Below are positions 18,001-27,000 of a stretch of 30,000 bases of DNA, piece after piece; the stretch's first letter is position 1, and every line of letters starts with the position of its first letter. Position numbers and translations under genes: made by a program. Below the pieces are notes generated by a model that was given only the letters and a program-made list of their open reading frames with translations, ran no database searches and was not told the DNA's origin. This DNA is from Symbiodinium natans (lineage: Eukaryota > Sar > Dinophyceae > Suessiales > Symbiodiniaceae): NCBI GenBank assembly GCA_905221605.1, contig CAJNDS010002245.1:497021-527020 (forward strand), written 5' to 3'.

Positions 18001-21000
18001 GCTGGACTATTGATTTGGAGTTGTTATTGGGACTTCGCCTTGTGCTGTTCCAGCGGTTTAGGGTTTAGGGTTTAGGTTTAGGCTTTAGGGTCTCGCCATG
18101 GGATGCGAAACAACATCAATGAGTTCTTTGTGGGGCCTTGCGAAGAACTGTTCCTGAACCCTCAACGCTCAACTCTAAACCCTAAACCCTGAACCCTAAA
18201 CCCTAAACCCTAAACCCTAAACCCTAAACCCTAAACCCCCCCTAAAACCCACAAGCCCTACCGAAGGCTCACTGCCGATGCCCTCAAGGATGCCGCTGGC
18301 AAGGCGGGTTCATCAGCAGGTTGGGATGTTTGGACACTATTGGCGTGTAGGTTTTTTAGGGTTTAGGGTTTAGGGTTTAGGGTTTCGGGGTGTGTGGGTA
18401 GGGTTCAGGGTTTAGGGTATTCAGGGTAGTTAGGGTTTGGGGCATTTAGGGCTTAAGGTACCTATGCCGCATCTAGCTAGCCACGCTGCCCGGTACATAC
18501 ACGGATCCCTGGTAATCAACGAGACCCTAAGCCCGAAGCCCTGAAACCTAAACAGCCCTAAGTCCTAAGCCACCATCTCCCTCTCTTCCACCAGATTCCG
18601 TTTTCGACCTCACTTGCCCCCCCTCCGCTCCTATACCTCCAACTTTTCCCGCAAATCTAAGACCTGTAAGGTTGAGGGTCTAGGGTTTTGGGTTTCGGGT
18701 GACATGTAGCTGGGGATCAGGGTTGATACGCGCTAGGGCTTAGGGACCTAGGCCTTGAAGCCCCAGGCCTCCTGATTTAGGTGTTGCAGCAGCGCCCTTT
18801 TCCCTGTTTCGGGGGGTTCTAGGGTCCTTTTTCAACTAGCCAGCGTCTAGCCAGCATATTATCATATGACATGGCTAAACCCTAAACCCTAAACCCTAAA
18901 CCCTAAACCCTAAACCCTAAACCCTAAACCCTAAACCCTAAACCCTAAACCCTAAACCCCCAGCCGTGGCTTTTGCAAAGGTCGTCGTCATCACCGGCGC
19001 CACCGCCGGCGTGGGACTGGAGGCAGCACGCACTCTCACGGCTGCGGGTGCCGAGGTCCGGCTCCTGGCTTGTTACCGTCATTGAAGAGTGTCTCATGGG
19101 GTTTAGGGTTTAGGGTTTAGGGTTTAGGGTTTAGGGTTTCATTAGTGACTCCCGGGGACGAGACTCAGAGATTTTGTTGGCTCTGTGACGCTCGCAGATG
19201 TCGGATCGAGCAGAGTCAATCGGTTTCTGGTTCTAACGCCCGGTGTAGCACTGAGGGTTTTGGGTTTGGGCAGTTTGTTGGGCAGTGTACTTGTTCTAAG
19301 GGTTTACGGTTTAGGGTTGTTTGGGCCTTAGGGACACAAAACCCACCCCCCACCCCCCCCCCCCCCCCCCCCCCCATGAGCTCAAACCAACGCCACGCCC
19401 CCAAAAAGCAAGCAAATAAAGCCCCAAACCCGAAACCCTGAACCCTAAACCCTGAACCCTGAAGCTGAACTAGCACTTCTTAGGGTTTAGGCTTTAAGGG
19501 TTTAGGGTTTAGGGTTTAGGGTTTAGGTGTAGGGTTTAAGGTTTAGGGTTTAGGCTTTAGGGTTTAGGGTTTAGAATGAAAGGTTAACCCTGCGGGCAAC
19601 TAGGAACTGCATGTTTCGAAATTGAAAATATCTAAGGGTAGTTACATGGACCCTCAGTATGGTCCTGGTCCCTTAAGGTTTCTAGAGAGTGTTGTTTAAG
19701 AGGTCCCCGTTTAAGGGCCCGTACTTAGGGGCCATGTAACAATCTTTGGATGTTCACCCTTCTCCTTAATAGGGGTTCTATTAGGGGGGTTCGAAAATCT
19801 CTATGAAGGACTCGTAGTATGAGGGACCCTAAACCTGCCCTAAACCCGAAACCCTAAACCCTAAACCCTAAACCCGAAACCCTTTGAAAGTAGCCTTCGC
19901 CTCAGCAACCCCTCAGCTTCACGGTAGGTTTACGTCACCGGCCGCACCCTGGAGAAGGCTAAGGCAGCGGTGGCAGACATCACGAAGGAGCTAGGGGCCT
20001 GATGGGGTTTAGGGTTGAGGGTTTAGAGTTTAGTGTCTACCTTGGCTTGGTAGCCCAGTGATACCCTTTACCCAATTTAATGAAGGACCCAAGCCAATAA
20101 ATGGGTACCCTCATTGTAATATGGTTACTGGGGTACCAGGAAGTACATAGTAGAAGGTTTAGGATTCAGGCTTTAGGGTGTATTGGCTTTAAGGCTTGGG
20201 ATCTTGGTGCTTTCGGAGGCTTTCGGGCCCTCTGGGGCAGGGGGGTTAAGTATACTGGCTACTGTTGAGTAACTAAAACTAGGCTGCCACTAGAATTATT
20301 TATGGTTCCCTCCTGAACTCTAAACCCTAAACCCTAAAAAGTTGCAGCGAGTCCTTGTCCGAGTAACTTGTTATGTGTTCGAGCCAGTCTCCCCAAGACA
20401 TACTCCACGTACCCTAGACCCTAAAACCATGATGAAAACACAAAAGTGCACAGGGTTTAGGGTTTTAGTGCTTAGGGCTTACGGTTTAGGGTTTAGGGTT
20501 TGGGGTTTAGGGTTTAGGGCTTAGGGTTTAGGGCTTAGGGCTTAGGGTTTAAGGTTTAGGGCTTAGGGCTTAGGGTTGCAAAGCTCGCCAGGGACAGCGG
20601 AACCGCGAGGCATAGGGTGCGACCTTCCAAAAATCCCCAAACCCGAAAGCACTTTCAACCTGAAACTCCTGGACCCGAAACCCCAAACCCTAAACCCCAA
20701 ACCCCAAACCCTAAACCCCAAACCCTAAACCCCTGTTGATTTGATGACCAGCTCTGATGTGACTCGTATATCTTTGCAAGTGCTGCAGAGTGAACACTCT
20801 CGCAGCCGACTGGGCGCAAGCCCCCGCGCAGCTTCTTCTGCGTCGACAAAAGGTGCCATAGCAGCTTTCTCATTATCTTTCGAGTACATCCTCGAATCTC
20901 ATTATCTTTCGAGTACATCCTCGGATCCTTAGCCCTCACAGGCTACCAGTGACTGAACCGCAAGCCAGTGCTAATTCAGCACTGGTAGCGGAGCCTGTCA

Positions 21001-24000
21001 CGATCGAAGGGACCCCAGGAGAGCCCGATGGCAACACCGTCGGAACTTGGAGTGAACCCCAAGCTGCCGACGTGGGATGGCGATTGGCGTACGTATGCTG
21101 ACTTCCGTTTGGCATGCCTCTTGGAGAAAGTTGGCTTGAAGGAAGAAGATCAGCTGACCCTCGCTCCTCGCTTGGCGAGGAATCTGACGGGCAAGGCTTG
21201 GGAGGCCTGCGCCGACATTGACCGAGCTGAACTCCGCAAGAAGGAAGGACTCGACTACCTCCTCAAGTACTTGAAGGAGAAGCGGGGCAAGCAGCAGGTT
21301 GATATCTTAGGTGAGGCCTTTGAGAAGTACTTTCAGTCAGGTGACGCCATTCGTCAGGACCGTGAATGCCTAACGGACTTCGAGCAGCGCGTCTCCGTGC
21401 ACTTCCGGGACATTGCCAGAGCCTTGCAAGAGATGGGGACCTCCGTGGAGGTACCGTCAGAGATCTACGGCTGGTTCCTGCTCAACAAGCATATCCGGCT
21501 GGAGCCTTCCGACGTGGCGACTCTCAAGTCGCAGACGGCCAGCTACAAGCTTGCTGATGTCTGGAAGGCATTGCGGAAGATGTGGGGTGGAGACAGCCTG
21601 GTAGTGAAAGACCAGGAAAGAAAGAAGTCCGCCAAGGCATACATGGCAGTTGAGGAGTACGAGGATGAAGACGGTGATGGAGCCGGAGTATGGTGGACCG
21701 ACCCCGAGGACGATGGAGCCCTGGAGCCAGAGGACGAGGAAGCGACCGAGATCTGGTTTGAGGAGGCGTTAGAAGCACTCCAGGAGAACCCGTCCGATGA
21801 GGTTGTCCTGGCAAACTTCAACGAAGCAAAGAAAGCCTTCTACAAGGACGCCAGAAAGGCCTTGGATCAGAGTCGGGTCAACCGCGGCTTCTACCCGAAC
21901 ACCAAAGGAAAAGGAAAAGGCAAGAGCAAGGGCAACAGCCAAAGGAGATGATGCCAAGGTGGAGTTCCGTGGAAAGTGCATGCGGTGTGGCCGTTTCGGT
22001 CATAAAGCGCAGAACTGTCCGCAAGGTGGCAAAGGCCGAGGACCCGGAAAGGGAATCGGTGTCGGGTTGGTGTACACCAACTGGACGGACGATGAGGCGC
22101 AGCCGCTTCTCACGGGCGCGGTGACCGAGCACAATACGCGAGCCATTGTGGACTGCGGCGCCTCAGAGAGCATTGTGGGAGCATTGACCTTGCAGAGACT
22201 CCATTCCGAGCTCGAGGGCCTCTCAGAAAGACCTTCGTCTTCGGCAACAACGAGTCCAGTCAGGCCTTAGGACATGCCACAGTGACGGCCGGAATCCATG
22301 GTCGAGAGCAGAAGCTGGGCGTGCATGTGGTTGAAGGACAGACGCCGTTGCTCCTTTCCGGCAAATGGCTGTACGAGCAGAAGGCCATCATCGACTTTGG
22401 GCGCGGTCAAGCCATCTTCCCGTTCTTGGGCCAGGAGGTGATCCAGCTCGAGCGGGCTGCCACGTACCACCTCTTGATGCCCGTCACAGCCTTCGAAGGA
22501 CATGACAAAGCCCGTGCACTCACCGCAGTGGCGCAGGATGCAGCCGGTCCTCTCCTGAGGGCCTGTGCCCAGATGTTCGACGCAAAAGAAGAAGCTGTCG
22601 CTCAGGAGTAGGGACAGCTCCACCTGAGAAACTCGCTGGAAGAATCTCAGAGTGGCCGTAGGCCCATTGACGCAGGGCAAAGTCCAGCAAGTGTTTTAAA
22701 TGAGCCGGAGTCTACTGTTTGGAACGATCCTGAGCTGAGTTTTGATATCCCTGAAGATGTGAAGAGAGTACTTCAAGACCAGGCCTGTAGCGAGCTTCAA
22801 TGTTTTGAGGGAATCGTTCAGGGATTGAGGGTTGAGGTTAATCATGTTGACATGCCACGATATGATTTGCTAGAAGTTTGCTGTTCAGAGGATTCACCTT
22901 TAGCCACGGCAGTGGAAGAGGCTGGAGGACATGCGTACCGAATGGGGTTGCACAGTGGTTATGACCTGGCTACTAAGGCGGGTCTGAAAAAAGGCACTGG
23001 CTACGCTCCGGAAGTTGCGGCCTAGGTATGTGCATGTCTCGCCTCCCTGTTTCCCATGGACCACCCCTAGCTGTGCTAACCACAAGAACCCTCAACAGGA
23101 AGCCGAACAACTCAAGCAAAGAGCTCACGGTCGTTTGATCCTTCGCAGCTGCCTGAAGCTAATCCAGGTGCAGCGTCAGGAGTTGCAGGGTGAATCTGGT
23201 ATGGGGCCAGATTGCCAGGATACACATGTCGGCGGAGAGCAGCCTCTTAGTGCAGCGTCTTGGAAGGAGCCTTCAGTGAAGCTTATGGTGAGACTTTGCG
23301 GGGGAGAGCGTTTCAGAATTGAGGATTGTCGTTATGGGGCTGAGACTAGATGTAGCGGTTTTGCTATTCAGAAGGGTTGGCTCAGTAGTAGTCCGGAAAT
23401 TCGCGAAGCGCTAGACAAAGTCGGTAGGCATGAGCATGAGCGTGCTTCCGTGGCCGGCAGGGCAGTAGCTGAGACTGCTGTGTATCCTCAGAGTTTTTGT
23501 AGGTCTTTTGCGAAGGTCTTGATGAAGTCCCGAGTTGACCGATGCATGACTGTCCAAAATCACCCTGAAGAGCCGAGTCAGCAAACTAGCGAACTCAAAG
23601 AAACCAAAGAGCCCCAATGGAACCCCAGTATCCTGAAAGAAAAGCTGAGAGTGATACATGCTAATCTAGGTCATCCCTCAAATCAAGTTCTTGTTCGCAT
23701 GCTCAAAGACGCTCGGGCCTCAGAGGACCTGATTAAGCTGGCAGCCAACTATGAATGCCACCATTGTGCCAAGAGAGGGCACGCCAATCCCCATCGCACA
23801 GCGCAGGTGCCACATGCGACTCGCAAGTGGGAAGTAGTTAGTGTCGACACCTTTTGGTGGCACAGTCCTCACAAAGACGCCCAGGGTAATCCCAAAGAAC
23901 ATGTGTTAGGGGTTTCGTGGTTGGATGAGGCCAGTGATTTCCACACTGCTTTAGTGCTTCGGTCAGGGAACAAGAAACAAGGGTCTATCAGGTCTTCGGA

Positions 24001-27000
24001 GTTTCGGGAAGCTTTTTGTCAGGGTTGGTTACGGCATCTCCCAAAACCTGAAACCCTGCGCTTCGATGACGAGGGTGCCTTTCGAGACTCAGGACTTCTG
24101 GATTGGATTGAGGCACAAGCCATTAAGGTTAGTGTCATTGCGGGAGAGGCCGCTTGGCAGGTTGGTAAGCACTCTAGACACCTTGAAGTCCTGAAAGAGA
24201 ACATGTCTTTGCTGTCCTTGGAACTGGGGCCAAACGTTGCAGCGCAGGAGCTTCTTGAGCTTTGTTTGGCATCTAAGAACGAGATGCACCAGGTCAGGGG
24301 CTAAAGTCCTAATCAGTGGTGTTTTGGTCAGGGATGCGACAGGGTGCAGTCATACTTGCAGTATGGGAACCATCTGCCAACGCAAAGCCTCCGAGGACAG
24401 GAGACCTTTGAAGAGTCCTTACAAAGATCCGAAGCGGCACGAAGGACTTTCCTGCAAGCAGATAGCCGGCGCAGGATCCATCGCGCCGCGCGAGGACGTG
24501 CGCGCAAAAGCGAAAACTTTCAGGTAGGCCAGCTTGTGTTTTTCTATAGGAAAGGGCGCAACAACACAAGTAGGCATGAGGCCGGTTGGCATGGGCCTGC
24601 AAGGGTTGTTGCCATTGAGAAGCAGGGATCTCCTGAGCGGAATCAAAGCGTTGGTTCGGTTATATGGGTCATTCACGCGACGATTTTGTATCGTTGTGCG
24701 CCGGAGCAGCTGCGGGCGGTGCCCAGTAGTCTGAGTATGGCGCATGAAATCAGTCAGGGCGTCAATTCCCCCTTTGATGATGTCATTCGAGCTGGGAATC
24801 AGGCCAATTACAGGGATATATCCCAGGATTTGGCCGAAGAACCTGAAGACTCAGAGATACATGAGCACGAGCCGGTCGTTCCTGGCCCAAGTGAACCGAC
24901 GCCAAGTCCTGCTCCCCCTTTCCGTATCTTCGGGAAACAGCCACCTCGCCATGGGCAGCCAGAACAACCCCCTCCTACAGGCGTTCAATGCCAAGGTCAC
25001 CGAGAGCCAGAAGGAGAAGAAATTGAAGGCGGAAGAGACCGAACGCGAACGCTGCCTCAACATGGACCTCAAGGACCTAGCCCAGGAGAAGATCACAGTC
25101 GGGAAGTACAAGGGCCGAACAGTGCAAGAAGCGAGTCAGGACCCCAGCTACGTGAAGTGGTTGCTGGAGCATCAGGAGGACAACACGAACTTCATCAAGC
25201 TCATCGTCTACAACGAGAAGACCCTGTGCAGCGTCAAGGTGATCACGAAGAGTTCTGGAAGCGAGCCGACCAGATCCGAGATGAGCACAGAGCCCGAAGA
25301 GACGAACGAGTGGCTGAAGATCGTCGACGAGGTCAATCCCAGAGCCATGGCCCAGATGATCGCGATGCTCAACGGGACAGTGGAACATCTCAAGGGCCGA
25401 ATCTCCCAGCTGGAAGAGACCGTCATTCAGCAGCAGCAGGCACTATACCAGATTATGTCCCAAGCGCAGGTGACGGACGAAAAGGCCGAAGCCGCGAACC
25501 AGCGCCTGACCGTCATGGAAGCATGGATGGCCGAGAAGAAGTGAGCCGAGGACGAAGTCGCTCACCATTTCCATCGAGCCAAAGTGGTCAGGTTTTTGCG
25601 TGTGAACCTTGCTGTCCGCTCGAACCCATCGCTGAGGATGAGATAGAAAATTGCTGCGCTGAAGAAGAAGTAGGCAGTTTGCGTGTTCTTAGCAAAGGCC
25701 TTGAAACAGGGTGCGATGACGGACAGTCAGGTCTTGAGAACCTGAAGTTTGGATGCTTTGAGTGGCAACGAGCCTCCGCTGAACCCCTGTGGGAAAGCCT
25801 CCAGGAGAAGAAGCCTAGACGTATCACGTATGCTAAGGAACAACCTGGTGAAGGCCGGGACCTTGAAGTTCACTTTAGCACTGCCCTCAATAGCTCTCAC
25901 GAAGTCATCGAGATTGCCTTGGATCTTCAACCTCGTGATGTTCATAAGATCAACCATCGAGGCAGTCCTGTTTGGGTTTTGAATGACAAGCCCAAGCGTC
26001 GCGCGGAAGTTCAGTTTAGGCATCTTGAGGATAGTGACAAACTTGACTTTATGAAGGCCATGCAAGGTGAATTGAGCTCGTATTTAGAACATGAAGCTGT
26101 TGCCATTGCAAAGAGACACAATGTTCCGGCAGCTAGAGTCATGGGCATGCGCTGGGTCCTGTCGTGGAAGGCTGTCACTAACGAACAGGGTGAGGTTACC
26201 GGACAGAAGCCGAAGGCTAGGTTGATCATCAAGGGTTATCAGGATCCTGATCTTCTTCATCTGAAACGTGACTCTCCGACTCTTGCTACCCAAAGCAGGA
26301 ACATGATCTTGGCTTTAGCGGCTGCGAACAGATGGGATGCTTATTTAGGCGATATCAAGACGGCGTTCTTAAACGGCGACAAAACCGAGGCCCAGAGAGA
26401 AGTGTTTGCGGAACCTCCTGAAGAAGTCCGTAGAATGTTAAACATGCGTCCAAACGAACTGTTTAGGATTCTCAAAGCCGTGTACGGACTTCTCCATGCA
26501 CCCAGGGCTTGGGCTGACAAGCTTGCCAAGGAACTTCAGAAGCAAGGATGGACGCAGTCTCGACTGGAACCGTGTGTATGGCGTCTCTACAACACTGACA
26601 GGACTTTATGCGGTCTGATAGGGATTCACGTAGATGACATCCTTTGTTGTGGTTCTGGAGAGAGGTTCCGGAAACGAGTTCAAGTGTTGAGAGAGAGTTT
26701 TCCCTTTGGGTCATGGAAGTCATTGCAAGAGCCTAGTATGTTCTGTGGGTGTGAAATTCGCCAGAAGGAGGACGGATCAATTGAGCTGAACCAAGAAAGG
26801 TATGCTGAAGGGATCAATGAGATTCCCCTAAGTAAAGTCCGGAAGGAACAGCCCGAATTGGAGGTAACCGAAGACGAACGCAAACAGTTTCGAGCAGCTC
26901 TGGGAGCACTCTCCTGGAGAGCCACGCAATCGGCTCCATGGCTAGCCGCCAGCGTTTCCTATCTGCAAGGATGTCACAAAGCCGCCAAGGTGGGAGATCT

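Larger units (their letters stand above)
19056..19927 (+). other. Intron with inverted repeats, C23 tract and hairpin
   Basis: TTTAGGG (19098-19139), filler with a C23 run (19353-19375), short CCCTAAA (19430-19462), TTTAGGG (19485-19575), an imperfect hairpin (19634-19741) and CCCTAAA (19825-19885) before the acceptor. Confidence 0.75.

Noticed and set aside
19145-19476. Open frames on both strands around the C23 tract
   Set aside because: They are carried by homopolymer proline or glycine codons and heptamer units. They lie inside the intron between SDR exons 6 and 7.
20983-21010. tRNA gene after the 5' LTR
   Set aside because: Only the 3'-end complement of a tRNA is present (a primer-binding site). 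No cloverleaf can be drawn.
21524-21821. Minus-strand and third-frame ORFs across gag and pol
   Set aside because: Shadows of the gag-pol reading. Motifs and codon bias support the + strand frames only. The exception is 24951-25544, which was kept because of its own bias and motif.
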